DNA of 64,000 bases, taken from NCBI GenBank assembly GCA_021798335.1, contig JAJZMI010000110.1, positions 1-64,000 on the forward strand, written 5' to 3'. Below are positions 19,588-28,253 of the stretch, in pieces. Source of the DNA: Pseudomonadota bacterium. GTDB taxonomy: Bacteria; Pseudomonadota; Gammaproteobacteria; Steroidobacterales; Steroidobacteraceae. Positions within the stretch are counted from its first letter, which is position 1; every line of letters begins with the position of its first letter. Made by a program: the position numbers and the translations under genes. A model generated the notes under the pieces. The model ran no database searches, was not told the DNA's origin, and saw nothing but the letters and a program-made list of their open reading frames with translations.

Positions 19588-21204
19588 TCAGGAAACTGCG
19601 GCGAAGATGACGCCATAGCTCGGCAATTCCACCTCTTGCCCCTCGATGCGTCCGCTGGCCAGCCCATGACCGTCGAGCGCCTGGATTCGCCCGGATATCG
19701 GCAGATGCGCACGCTGCGGCTGGGGCGAGAGATTGAACACCGCCAGCACGGTCACGCCGTCCAGCCTGCGCTGAAAGGCGAGGATGGGCTCCGGCGTGGT
19801 AAGGAAGCGGATCTCTCCCCAGCGCAGCGCCGGCTGCTCGCGGCGCCAGCGCAGGAAGCGGCGCAAGCGGTTGAGCGGGGAATCCGGATCGCTTTCCTGC
19901 CGCGACACCGCCAGCGGCAGATGCTCGTCCGCAACCGGGAGCCAGGGAGTGCCGGTGCTGAACCCTCCGCCGGGGCTGTCGCGCCAGGGCATGGGTGTGC
20001 GGCAGCCGTCGCGACCCTTGAAGTTGGGCCAGAACGCGATGCCGAACGGATCGCGCAGCGCCTCATAGGGCACGTCCACCTCCGGCAGGCCCAGCTCCTC
20101 TCCCTGGTAGATACACACCGATCCGCGCAGCGAACAGACCATGGCGCTCAGCAGCGTCGCCAGTCTCGGCGAGGCATGTGCCCGGCCCCAGCGTGTCACC
20201 ACCCTCACCACGTCGTGATTGGAGAGTGTCCAGCACGGCCAGCCATGCGGCATCTGCTGCTCCAGCGCTTTGACCGTATCGCGGATGTGGCCCGCGCCGT
20301 TCTCATCGGTCAGCAGCTCGAACGAGTAGGCCATGTGCAGCCGGTTTTCGCCGACGTATTGCGCCATGGTCGCGAGCGAGTCCTCCGCGGAGATCTCTCC
20401 CAGCGAGGCGACGCCCGGGTAGTCGTCGATCAGCCGGCGCACGCGCTCCAGGAAAATCAGATTCTCGGGCTGGGTATTGTTGTGCCAATGGTACTGATAG
20501 GCGTAGGGATTGTCGGGGCTGAAGCCCCGGCCGGTGCGCTGATGCGCCGGCTTGGGCGGATTGTCGCGCAGCAGCCGGTCGTGGAAGCAGAAATTGATCG
20601 CATCGAGCCGCAGACCGTCGATGCCCCGGTCGAGCCAGAACCTGAGATTCTCCAGCACCGCCGCCTGGACCTGCGGATTGTGGAAGTTCAAATCGGGTTG
20701 CGCGTCGAGGAAATTGTGCAGGTAATACTGCCGCCGGCGCGGCTCCCAGCGCCAAGCCGGTCCGCCGAAAACCGCCTGCCAATTGTTCGGCGGCGAGCCG
20801 TCGGCGCGCGCGTCGGCCCAGACGTACCAGTCGGAGCGGGGATTGTCGCGGTTCGCGCGGCTCTCCAGAAACCAGGGATGCTCGGCCGAGGTGTGACTGA
20901 TCACCTGATCGATCATTACCCTCAGCCCGCGCCGGTGCGCCTCCTCCACGACGCGGTCGAAGTCCGTCAGCGTGCCGAAGATCGGGTCGACCGCGCGATA
21001 GTCCGACACGTCGTAGCCGAAGTCCGCCATCGGCGAGCGGTAAAACGGCGAAATCCAGATGCAATCGACGCCCAGGCTGGCCACGTAATCGAGCCGCTCC
21101 GCGATGCCCGGCAGATCGCCGACGCCGTCGCCATTGCTGTCCCGGAAGCTGCGCAGGTAGATCTCATAGATCACCGCCCCCCGCCACCATCTGCTGTCGG
21201 TCAT
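19588..21204 (-). CDS. GH13 alpha-glucosidase (cytoplasmic, exo-acting)
   Basis: It releases glucose from the non-reducing end of malto-oligosaccharides. The 538-residue GH13 enzyme lacks a signal peptide. The N-terminus (WWRGAVIYEIYLRSFRDSNG) is typical of alpha-glucosidase/oligo-1,6-glucosidase groups. The catalytic set is complete: nucleophile D201 in GLRLDAIN, acid/base E270 in LGEISAED, and transition-state D331 in LSNHDVVR. Length and residue numbers match, as far as I recall, the Xanthomonas alpha-glucosidase XgtA (subfamily 23). The start ATG at 21204 sits at the divergent operator region. It probably finishes degradation of imported oligosaccharides. Confidence 0.92.
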   Translation of the reverse strand: MTDSRWWRGAVIYEIYLRSFRDSNGDGVGDLPGIAERLDYVASLGVDCIWISPFYRSPMADFGYDVSDYRAVDPIFGTLTDFDRVVEEAHRRGLRVMIDQVISHTSAEHPWFLESRANRDNPRSDWYVWADARADGSPPNNWQAVFGGPAWRWEPRRRQYYLHNFLDAQPDLNFHNPQVQAAVLENLRFWLDRGIDGLRLDAINFCFHDRLLRDNPPKPAHQRTGRGFSPDNPYAYQYHWHNNTQPENLIFLERVRRLIDDYPGVASLGEISAEDSLATMAQYVGENRLHMAYSFELLTDENGAGHIRDTVKALEQQMPHGWPCWTLSNHDVVRVVTRWGRAHASPRLATLLSAMVCSLRGSVCIYQGEELGLPEVDVPYEALRDPFGIAFWPNFKGRDGCRTPMPWRDSPGGGFSTGTPWLPVADEHLPLAVSRQESDPDSPLNRLRRFLRWRREQPALRWGEIRFLTTPEPILAFQRRLDGVTVLAVFNLSPQPQRAHLPISGRIQALDGHGLASGRIEGQEVELPSYGVIFAAVS

Positions 21205-21274
21205 GATTATGTTCCGCGAGTCCTTTACCCTACTCTGACACAGCTTGGCATCGGAGTGCCGCCTTCCCGCCCCG

Positions 21275-21289
21275 CCGCATACGTATTCA
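21275..21289 (+). promoter_or_regulatory. Candidate LacI-family operator, copy 1
   Basis: CCGCATACGTATTCA, built on the palindrome ATACGTAT (21279-21286) with the central CG typical of LacI-family sites. It is identical to the copies at 21299, 21371 and 27960 and lies 71 bases upstream of the alpha-glucosidase start. Confidence 0.65.
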
Positions 21290-21298
21290 CCGTAACTT

Positions 21299-21313
21299 CC
21301 GCATACGTATTCA
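21299..21313 (+). promoter_or_regulatory. Candidate LacI-family operator, copy 2
   Basis: Same 15 bases and same orientation as copy 1, with centres 24 bases apart, just over two helical turns. That spacing would put two repressors on nearly the same DNA face. Confidence 0.65.
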
Positions 21314-21370
21314 TGTCGCTCCTGCCTGTTTGGTACCCGGGCCGCCGTGTCGTGAGCAGCCCGGGGACCA

Positions 21371-21385
21371 TGAATACGTATGCGG
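21371..21385 (-). promoter_or_regulatory. Candidate LacI-family operator, copy 3 (inverted)
   Basis: Exact reverse complement of copies 1 and 2, about 155 bases upstream of the receptor start codon. It is the copy closest to the receptor and the likely control point for that promoter. Confidence 0.65.
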
Positions 21386-21539
21386 ACGCTTGCTTTCGTT
21401 CTGACTGTTACGAAATCATTCATCACCGATTCGCCGGGACGGGCGGCGGCACAACGGTGCATCGCCGCGCAAGGCTTGGAGCCGGACCGAAACCCGGCTG
21501 GATCGCAACCAGTACACATTGCCCGAGGGGGGAGTTCTC

Positions 21540-24497
21540 GTGATTACCAGACGCAAGCGCAGCATTCTTGAACTGGCGGTCGCCACGGCCTGCTTCGGCG
21601 CCGCGGCCGTCGTCGCCGTCACGCCGGTCACAGCCATCGCCGCGCCGCAGAAAGCCAGCGCGCAGACATCGGGTCCGCAGAAACCCACTAAGATCAAAGT
21701 CGCCCACGAGAACCTGCTCAAGAAGGTCACGATCAGCGGCTTCGTCAGCAGTATCGAGAACTCGATCGCCATCCAGAAAAACTCCGACTCCATCGTCGAG
21801 GCGATCTCCGCCCAGAATATCGGCCGGCTGCCGGCCTCGAGCATCGCGTCGGCCCTCCAGCAGCTCCCCGGCGTCTCCGTGCAGATGGTCGGCGGCGAGC
21901 CGCAGTCGGTGAACTTCCACGGTCTGGGCAGCTCGTTCAGCAGCGCGCTGTTCGACGGCGTCCAGCAGGCGACCACCGCGGAGAACCGCGGCGTGCATTT
22001 CAACCAGTACCCGCCCGGTTGGTTCCAGAGCATCAAGGTGTATGTGAGTCCGAAGGCCGACCTGATCGGCCAGGGCATGGCGGCCACCTTCGCCATGCAG
22101 ACCTGGCGGCCGCTCGAGCAGAAGGGACCGAAGGCGGTGCTCAATGCCGACTACAGCTGGCTGGATCCGGGGAATCTGATGCCCGGCCCGGGCGTCGCCA
22201 ACAAGGGCTACGACGTCAACGGCATCTACATCAACCAGTTCGACCACAGGAGAATCGGCGTCGCCCTGGGGGTGGATCTGAATAACCAGCCGTCCAAGAG
22301 GCTCCGTGAGGCGCCCTGGGGATATCCGACCGATGCGGCCGGCAACTACGTGATCGGCGGCTCGAAGAACTACAACTACTCCAGCCTCAGAAAGCGCGAG
22401 TCGTACTTCGCCACCTTCGAGTACCGGCCGTCCCGCGTGTACAGCACGACGCTCAATCTGTCGTACGAGAACTACAACAAGACGACCCAGCGCAAGGGCA
22501 TCGAGTTTCCGTTGTTCTGGGGCTCCGGTACCGTGCTGACGCCGGGTCCGGTGAGCAACGGGTTCGTGACAAGCGGCAGCTATGCCAACGTCTATCCCGT
22601 CATCCGCAACGATTACAATCATCACAAGGACTACGTCTACAACGTTCGTTGGGGCAACAGGATCAAGTTCTCCAACGACTGGACCGGCCGCTTCAGCGCG
22701 AGCTATAACAGAGCCGCCCGGACCTATGGCAAGCTGGAGAGCTACTCCGGCTTCGGATACGACGGTCCGGCCAACCAGGCCACCACTTCGCCCAGTGTCG
22801 TCAACTTCAGTTACGCGGCGGACGGCCAGCTGCTGTTGACATCGCCGAACAATTTCGCGTCCCCCTCGATCGTTCTCACCGATCCGCAGGGCTGGGGCGC
22901 GGGTGCCGGCCTTGTGCAGCAGGGCTTTCTCAATCAGCTGAGCAACAACGAATACATCGCCAACTTCAAAGCCTCCGTCCGGCACTATTTCGCGAGCGGG
23001 CCGATTTCCAGCATGGTATTCGGCGCCGACTACATGCATCACCACAAGAATGCGACACTCGCGCAGGACTTCGTGGTGCTGCCGGAAACCGCCGGTCACA
23101 GCTGCATCACGTTCAGCAGTTGTCCCGCTGGCGAGACTCCCACCGAGACCGCCCCCATTCCCGCCAGCGCGCTCACCGGCGCGGTGGATGCCCTCGGCTT
23201 CATGGGCATCGGACCTCAAGTCACGTATAACCCGAATGCGCTGCTGGCGAGCGGCGTCGATCAGTTCTTCCCGACATCGGGCTCGAACACCGGGCCCATG
23301 GGGCCGCCGAGCTGGACGATGCACGAGGACGACACCTACGGCTTCCTGCAGTTCAACCTCCGGACCTCTCTGGGACGGCACGTCGGACTGCGAGGCAACT
23401 TCGGCGTGCAGGTCGCACATACTTCCCAGTCGTCTCAAGGATCGCGCATCGCACCGGGCGAAACCCCGGGGGCTGCGACGACGGTCACGTTGATTCCCAT
23501 GACGGGCGGCACGAGCTTCACCCGGTTTCTGCCCAGCCTGAACCTGGTGTTCTCGTTCCCGCACAACTATGAGGCGCGCCTTGCTGTGGCGCGTACCATG
23601 GCCCGGCCGTTCGAGGACCAGATGGTCTCGAGCCTGTCGATCGGAACGAACCCGGCGTACTTGACCAGCACCAACCCGAATCAGGCATATTTCAGCGGCG
23701 GCGGCGGCAATCCGAAGCTGTTGCCGACCATGGCCACGAACGTCAATGTGAGCGTGGCGAAATATTTCTCGGGTAGTTCCTACAAGTGCACCGCGGGCGA
23801 GCGGGCGGAAAATTCCGCGCTGTGCCTCAGCGGGGGCACCGGCTACGTCCAGCTGTCGGGCTTCTATCTGCAGTTGAGCAATTACATCAACCCGGCGGCG
23901 GCGACGCTGTATAACTTCGCGCCGTTCGTGAGCGCTTATCTCACGCCCACGCAACAGTCGCAGCTCGGCACGACGTACGGCACTCTGACTATCCCGCAGA
24001 ACGACGGCGCGGGCCACATCTATGGCGCGCAGCTTGCCACGGATGTGCCGTTCGGTGACCTGACCCATTGGTTGAACGGGTTCGGTCTGGAAGCCAGCGG
24101 CACCCTGACCAGGAGCGCGATATATTACGCGGGCAACACCCAGCCGGTGACGGTCCTGGGTCTGGCAAAGTGGGTGCAGAACTACACGTTTTACTACGCG
24201 TACCACGGCTTCGAGGCGGACGTGAATTTCAACTCCCGCACCAAAGCCCTCGCCAACATCTACGGCATCAGCGAAACCCGCATATTGGATATGCAAAGGG
24301 CTCAGCACTGGATCAGTGCGCAGGTGAGCTACTCCTTCCACAAGGGGCCGCTCAAGGGTCTGACCCTCATCGCCTCGGGTTGGAACCTCGGGAACGAGGT
24401 GCAGGAGGAATACCAGAACAACGACCCGCGGCAGGTGATTCGCTGGGAGCAGTACGGCCGCACGCTCAATGTCGGGTTCTCCTACCAGTTCGAGTGA
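21540..24497 (+). CDS. TonB-dependent receptor, probable alpha-glucan/maltodextrin importer
   Basis: An outer-membrane gated beta-barrel that takes up substrates using TonB/proton motive force. It has 985 residues. The GTG start has GGGGGGAG about five bases upstream, and a signal peptide (RRKRSILELAVATACFGAAA) follows. The plug domain includes IGRLPASSIASALQQLPGVS and VNFHGLGSSFSSALFDG, as in the Xanthomonas/Caulobacter-type receptor group linked to carbohydrate loci. The rest is a 22-strand-type barrel. No STN signalling domain is present. It ends SYQFE, one residue beyond the aromatic residue that normally closes outer-membrane barrels. The substrate is inferred from the surrounding GH13/GH31 enzymes. 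Confidence 0.9.
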   Translation: MITRRKRSILELAVATACFGAAAVVAVTPVTAIAAPQKASAQTSGPQKPTKIKVAHENLLKKVTISGFVSSIENSIAIQKNSDSIVEAISAQNIGRLPASSIASALQQLPGVSVQMVGGEPQSVNFHGLGSSFSSALFDGVQQATTAENRGVHFNQYPPGWFQSIKVYVSPKADLIGQGMAATFAMQTWRPLEQKGPKAVLNADYSWLDPGNLMPGPGVANKGYDVNGIYINQFDHRRIGVALGVDLNNQPSKRLREAPWGYPTDAAGNYVIGGSKNYNYSSLRKRESYFATFEYRPSRVYSTTLNLSYENYNKTTQRKGIEFPLFWGSGTVLTPGPVSNGFVTSGSYANVYPVIRNDYNHHKDYVYNVRWGNRIKFSNDWTGRFSASYNRAARTYGKLESYSGFGYDGPANQATTSPSVVNFSYAADGQLLLTSPNNFASPSIVLTDPQGWGAGAGLVQQGFLNQLSNNEYIANFKASVRHYFASGPISSMVFGADYMHHHKNATLAQDFVVLPETAGHSCITFSSCPAGETPTETAPIPASALTGAVDALGFMGIGPQVTYNPNALLASGVDQFFPTSGSNTGPMGPPSWTMHEDDTYGFLQFNLRTSLGRHVGLRGNFGVQVAHTSQSSQGSRIAPGETPGAATTVTLIPMTGGTSFTRFLPSLNLVFSFPHNYEARLAVARTMARPFEDQMVSSLSIGTNPAYLTSTNPNQAYFSGGGGNPKLLPTMATNVNVSVAKYFSGSSYKCTAGERAENSALCLSGGTGYVQLSGFYLQLSNYINPAAATLYNFAPFVSAYLTPTQQSQLGTTYGTLTIPQNDGAGHIYGAQLATDVPFGDLTHWLNGFGLEASGTLTRSAIYYAGNTQPVTVLGLAKWVQNYTFYYAYHGFEADVNFNSRTKALANIYGISETRILDMQRAQHWISAQVSYSFHKGPLKGLTLIASGWNLGNEVQEEYQNNDPRQVIRWEQYGRTLNVGFSYQFE

Positions 24498-24520
24498 TCC
24501 GCCGTCGAGAGACAGTGCTT

Positions 24521-24544
24521 CCCCGCCGGCGACAGCCGGCGGGG
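24521..24544 (+). terminator. GC-rich hairpin after the TonB-dependent receptor
   Basis: A perfect 10-bp inverted repeat (CCCCGCCGGC / GCCGGCGGGG) with loop GACA, 24 bases after the receptor stop. The following bases are ATTGTCC, so it is not a textbook T-tract terminator. It may pause RNA polymerase or protect the mRNA 3' end. Confidence 0.5.
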
Positions 24545-24623
24545 ATTGTCCGGCAAACACCCGGGGAAGGGGAACGCTTCGTAACCCGTTTCACACAATA
24601 AAGACGACAAACGCCCCCCCTCA

Positions 24624-24659
24624 GACCCCGCCGGTGCGAACCGGCGGGGTCGTTCTTTC
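24624..24659 (+). terminator. Second hairpin with T-rich tail before halogenase 1
   Basis: A perfect 12-bp stem (GACCCCGCCGGT / ACCGGCGGGGTC) with loop GCGA, followed by GTTCTTTC. It is the better intrinsic-terminator candidate and probably separates receptor transcription from the downstream halogenase gene. Confidence 0.65.
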
Positions 24660-24727
24660 ATCAGTCGCACATGTGCTCGGGGCGGTGCTAGGATCGTGCG
24701 GCTGTCAAGGGGTGGGGGAGAGACGCC

Positions 24728-26236
24728 ATGAGCGAGCAAAGCATCAGGCGAGTCGTGATCGTCGGCGGCGGCACCGCGGGATGGATGGCGGCGGCGGTAC
24801 TGATCCGCACCATGGCGGCGCGTCTCGAAGTGTGCGTCGTGGAGTCGGACTCGATCGGTCCGATCGGGGTGGGCGAGGCCACCATCCCGCAGATCCGCAA
24901 CGTCAATACTTTCCTCGGCATCGACGAGGACGCGATGCTGCGGGCGACCGGCGGAACCTTCAAGCTCGCCATCGAATTCAACGACTGGCTGCGCCTCGGG
25001 CATTCCTATCTGCATGCCTTCGGCGAGGTTGGACTGCCGCTGGGCGCTCTGCCGTTCCAGCATTACTGGCTCCGCGGCCGCGCGGAATCGGCGGCGGCGG
25101 ACCTGTGGACCTATTCGCTCAACGGGGCGGCCGCCCGCGGGAACCGGATGGCGCGCATCGAACGGGTGGGACAGAGTCCGATCGGCGGCATCAAGTATGC
25201 GTTTCATTTCGATGCCAAGCTCTACGGTCAGATGCTGCGTCGCTATGCCGAGCAGCGGGGGGTGACGCGGACCGAGGGCAGGATCGTCGAGGTAAAGCTG
25301 CGTGGGGAGGACGGGTTCATCGAGGCGGTCATTCTCGAGAGCGGCGTGCGCATCGAAGGCGATCTGTTCATCGACTGTTCAGGATTTCGCGCACTGCTGA
25401 TCGAGGGGGCGCTGAAGAGCGGATTCGAGGACTGGCGGGAGTGGCTGCCGTGTGATCGGGCCGTGGCGACCACTGCTGTCAATGGAGCAACCGTCCGTCC
25501 GTTCACGCAGGCGACGGCTCGGCCCGCCGGGTGGCAGTGGCGCATTCCGCAGCAACATCGCAGCGGCGACGGACACGTGTATTGCAGCGAGTTCATGAGC
25601 GACGACGAAGCGACGGCGATCCTGCTGGCTGGTCTCGAGGGTCCGGCGTTGAGCGAACCGCACGTCATCCGGATCTCAACCGGCGTGCGCCGCCGCCTGT
25701 GGGTGCGCAACTGCGTGGCCATCGGGCTCGCCGCGGGCTTTATCGAGCCACTGGAATCTACGGCGATTCATCTGGCCCAGTCGGGGACCAGCCGTCTGTT
25801 GGCGCTCTTTCCGGATACCGGCTTCGATCCGGCGATCGTCGACGAATACAACCGCAAGATGCGCGAAGAGTACGAGCAGGTGCGCGATTTCGTCGTGCTG
25901 CACTACCGCGCGACCGAACGGCGCGATACGCCATTCTGGCGGCACTGCGCGGCGCTGCCGGCACCGCCGGGATTGGCGCGTAAGCTGGCGATCTTCCGGG
26001 CAACGGGCCAGATCTTCCGCGAGGGCGAAGAGCTGTTCACCGAGCAATCCTGGCTGCAGGTTCTCGTGGGCCAGGGTGTCTTGCCCAGGCGTCACCACCC
26101 CGCAGCCGATGACTTGCCCCAGGGTCAACTGGGGGATTTCCTCAATACCATCCGCAAGGTGATCGCCACGGCCGTGGAACGTATGCCTGCCCACGAGCGA
26201 TTCGTCGCGGAGCACTGCGCTGTCGAGCGGCAGTAG
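24728..26236 (+). CDS. Flavin-dependent tryptophan-halogenase-like protein 1
   Basis: A 502-residue member of the FAD-dependent tryptophan halogenase family, which uses FADH2, O2 and halide to make a lysine-bound hypohalous species. It keeps the FAD motif VGGGTAGWM (12-20), the catalytic lysine K79 in GGTFK, the halogenase motif WQWRIP (from residue 269), and the glutamate E340 in FIEPLEST. Receptor-linked relatives in Xanthomonas and Brevundimonas have, to my knowledge, been shown to brominate indole. The natural substrate here is unknown. Two hairpins separate it from the receptor gene, so it likely has its own promoter. A separate flavin reductase is required and none is adjacent. Confidence 0.88.
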   Translation: MSEQSIRRVVIVGGGTAGWMAAAVLIRTMAARLEVCVVESDSIGPIGVGEATIPQIRNVNTFLGIDEDAMLRATGGTFKLAIEFNDWLRLGHSYLHAFGEVGLPLGALPFQHYWLRGRAESAAADLWTYSLNGAAARGNRMARIERVGQSPIGGIKYAFHFDAKLYGQMLRRYAEQRGVTRTEGRIVEVKLRGEDGFIEAVILESGVRIEGDLFIDCSGFRALLIEGALKSGFEDWREWLPCDRAVATTAVNGATVRPFTQATARPAGWQWRIPQQHRSGDGHVYCSEFMSDDEATAILLAGLEGPALSEPHVIRISTGVRRRLWVRNCVAIGLAAGFIEPLESTAIHLAQSGTSRLLALFPDTGFDPAIVDEYNRKMREEYEQVRDFVVLHYRATERRDTPFWRHCAALPAPPGLARKLAIFRATGQIFREGEELFTEQSWLQVLVGQGVLPRRHHPAADDLPQGQLGDFLNTIRKVIATAVERMPAHERFVAEHCAVERQ

Positions 26237-26245
26237 CGTGGGCGT

Positions 26246-27769
26246 TCATTTGGCCCGCGACGCGGCCGCGCCGCAGTTTCTCTCGATGTATTCGCGGTGG
26301 GTCGGCAGTGCGCGTGCGGTCCTTTCCAGTACGTCGCGGATCCCCGTCAGGTAGCGCGGCGCGTCGACCCCGGTATGCAGGTCGACCAACGGATCATAGC
26401 GTTCCGGCCAGACTTCCTGGCCGACGAGTATCGCCAGCCAGGAGGAGTTCTGGAACAGCTCGAACGGCTCGGCCACGATCCGTCCGCAGTAGCGGAAATG
26501 ATCGATCTTGTACTGCAGCGCCTGCGGAATCGCCATCGTTCGCGTGTAGCGCCACAGCGGCTCCTCGCGCTGCTGAGCGTGGTAGTGGAGGATGAGGAAG
26601 TCGCGAACCCGCTCGTATTCCGTGTACGTCAGCCGGTTGAATTCCCGCTGAAGCAGGGGGTTGAAGTCGCGGTCAGGGAACAGCGCCAGGAGCCGTGTGA
26701 TCGCCGATTGTACGAGGTGGATGGCGGTTGACTCGAGCGGCTCGAGAAATCCCGCGGCGAGCCCGATGGCCACGCAGTTTCGCGACCAGGACTCGCGACG
26801 CGCGCCGGCCGTGAATTTGATCAGACGCGGCTCACCGAGCGCCTCGCCATCGAGACCGGCCAGCAGGATGGAAGCGGCCTCGTCGTCGCGCATGTATTCG
26901 CTGCAGTACACGTGTCCGTTACCGATGCGGTGCTGCAGCGGGATCCGCCATTGCCATCCGGCTGGACGCGCCGTCGAGCGCGTATACGGCGGAAATTCCG
27001 CGCCAACCGCGCAGCCCACGGCGAGCGCCCGGTCGCACGGCAGCCAATGCCGCCAGTCATCGAGGCGGCTGTTCAGCGCCCCTTCGATCAGCAGGCCGCG
27101 GAATCCGGAACAATCGACGAACAGATCGCCCTCGACGCGCCCGCCGCTCTCCAGCACCACGGCCGCGATGAAACCGTCTTCTCCGCGAAGCGCGACATCG
27201 ACGATTTTCCCCTCCGTCCGCTTGACGCCCCGCTGCCTGGCGTAAGCTTGAAGGTGACGGGCGTACAGCGCCGCGTCGAAGTGATACGCGTAGTCGAGAC
27301 GCGATAACACCAGCTGCTGGTCCGGCAAGGGTCGGTCGAAGCGCCCGATGCGGGCCGCGGCCCAGGCAATCGCGTAATCCTCGAGCGGTGCGCGGTCTCC
27401 GCGAAGGCGTTCGCGCAGCCAGTACTGATGCAACGAGACAGAGTCGAAATCAGGTGCGAACCGACCGAAGGGATGAAAGTAGCGATGATCGGGTCGAGTC
27501 CAGCCGACGAATTCGATCCCGAGCTTGAACGAGCCGCCGGTGGCGGCCATGAAGGCACTCTCATCGAGTCCGAGCTGACCGTTGAACTGCCGGATCGGCG
27601 GGATGGTTGCCTCACCGACACCGATCGTGCCGATGGCATCGGACTCGATCAGCTCGATGGACGTTCGACCCTGCGTCGCTTCGGCGAGCGCGGCAGCGCT
27701 CATCCACCCGGCGGTACCCCCACCCACGATCACGATGCGTCGAATACGGCGTTCTGGGGTGTCAGTCAT
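26246..27769 (-). CDS. Flavin-dependent tryptophan-halogenase-like protein 2
   Basis: A 507-residue paralog of the protein at 24728-26236, on the opposite strand and converging with it 9 bases apart. It keeps VGGGTAGWM, the catalytic lysine K82 in GGSFK, WQWRIP and FLEPLEST, so it looks active. The start at 27769 has GGAGAG five bases upstream. It is divergent from the GH31 gene, and their shared 484-base promoter region carries operator copy 4. This ties halogenase expression to the sugar regulon. Sequence similarity to halogenase 1 is extensive but well below identity, so the pair is an old duplication or independent recruitment. Confidence 0.88.
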   Translation of the reverse strand: MTDTPERRIRRIVIVGGGTAGWMSAAALAEATQGRTSIELIESDAIGTIGVGEATIPPIRQFNGQLGLDESAFMAATGGSFKLGIEFVGWTRPDHRYFHPFGRFAPDFDSVSLHQYWLRERLRGDRAPLEDYAIAWAAARIGRFDRPLPDQQLVLSRLDYAYHFDAALYARHLQAYARQRGVKRTEGKIVDVALRGEDGFIAAVVLESGGRVEGDLFVDCSGFRGLLIEGALNSRLDDWRHWLPCDRALAVGCAVGAEFPPYTRSTARPAGWQWRIPLQHRIGNGHVYCSEYMRDDEAASILLAGLDGEALGEPRLIKFTAGARRESWSRNCVAIGLAAGFLEPLESTAIHLVQSAITRLLALFPDRDFNPLLQREFNRLTYTEYERVRDFLILHYHAQQREEPLWRYTRTMAIPQALQYKIDHFRYCGRIVAEPFELFQNSSWLAILVGQEVWPERYDPLVDLHTGVDAPRYLTGIRDVLERTARALPTHREYIERNCGAAASRAK

Positions 27770-28253
27770 GGCGGCTCTCCGGGCTGAAGTGAAGCCGCCG
27801 CGCGACGCCGCTATGCTCTTGTACTGATATTGCCATAACGCCCCACCGGCTCCGGGGTACGGATTATGCTCCGAGCGCACCCGGGTCAACCATGCTTCCG
27901 CGCCGGACCGGGACTCGCAGCATAGAGTCTCGCAAATGCGCTGACCGATCACCGGGAAATGAATACGTATGCGGAGCGTTGCCAAATCCGGCGCGCCCAT
28001 CGCATTCTCTCCGACAGAAGACTGCACGGCGTACGGCATCATCGTTCCGATCTCGTCGCAACGGACCCGAGGAGACCGGGCTTCGGCGCGCGCGGAGTGC
28101 CGGCTGTGCCGCGGCGTGGTCGGGTCCGCGAGCAACGGGCCGGCAGGCTGCCACGGGGGTTCGTGTCCGATGGGGGTAATGTGGGGCGCTTCGCCGGACC
28201 GGGCGGCGATTTCACACCAGCGCCGCGCAGCGCATTGAGGAGTAATTGACGAC
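27770..28253. promoter_or_regulatory. Divergent regulatory region of halogenase 2 and GH31 genes
   Basis: 484 bases without a convincing gene; short frames on both strands look like GC-driven shadow. It contains the fourth exact copy of the operator-like 15-mer at 27960-27974, roughly 190 bases from the halogenase start and 280 bases from the GH31 start. GAGGAG at 28237-28242 is the GH31 ribosome-binding site, with unusually long 11-base spacing. Confidence 0.6.
27960..27974 (-). promoter_or_regulatory. Candidate LacI-family operator, copy 4
   Basis: TGAATACGTATGCGG, identical to copy 3 and the exact reverse complement of copies 1 and 2, although 6.6 kb away. It is the only copy I found outside the receptor promoter region and marks the second divergent promoter of the regulon. 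Confidence 0.65.

Larger units (their letters stand above)
21205..21539. promoter_or_regulatory. Divergent regulatory region of alpha-glucosidase and TonB-dependent receptor
   Basis: 335 non-coding bases between two divergent genes. They hold three exact copies of the 15-bp operator-like sequence: two direct copies with centres 24 bases apart nearer the alpha-glucosidase, and one inverted copy 71 bases further on nearer the receptor. Promoters for both genes must lie here; I cannot place -35/-10 boxes with confidence. Confidence 0.7.

Noticed and set aside
21423-24560. A 1045-codon minus-strand open frame antisense to the TonB-dependent receptor
   Set aside because: It has no recognisable domain and mirrors the receptor gene, which has a signal peptide, ribosome-binding site and plug motifs. 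Long antisense frames are expected in DNA this GC-rich.
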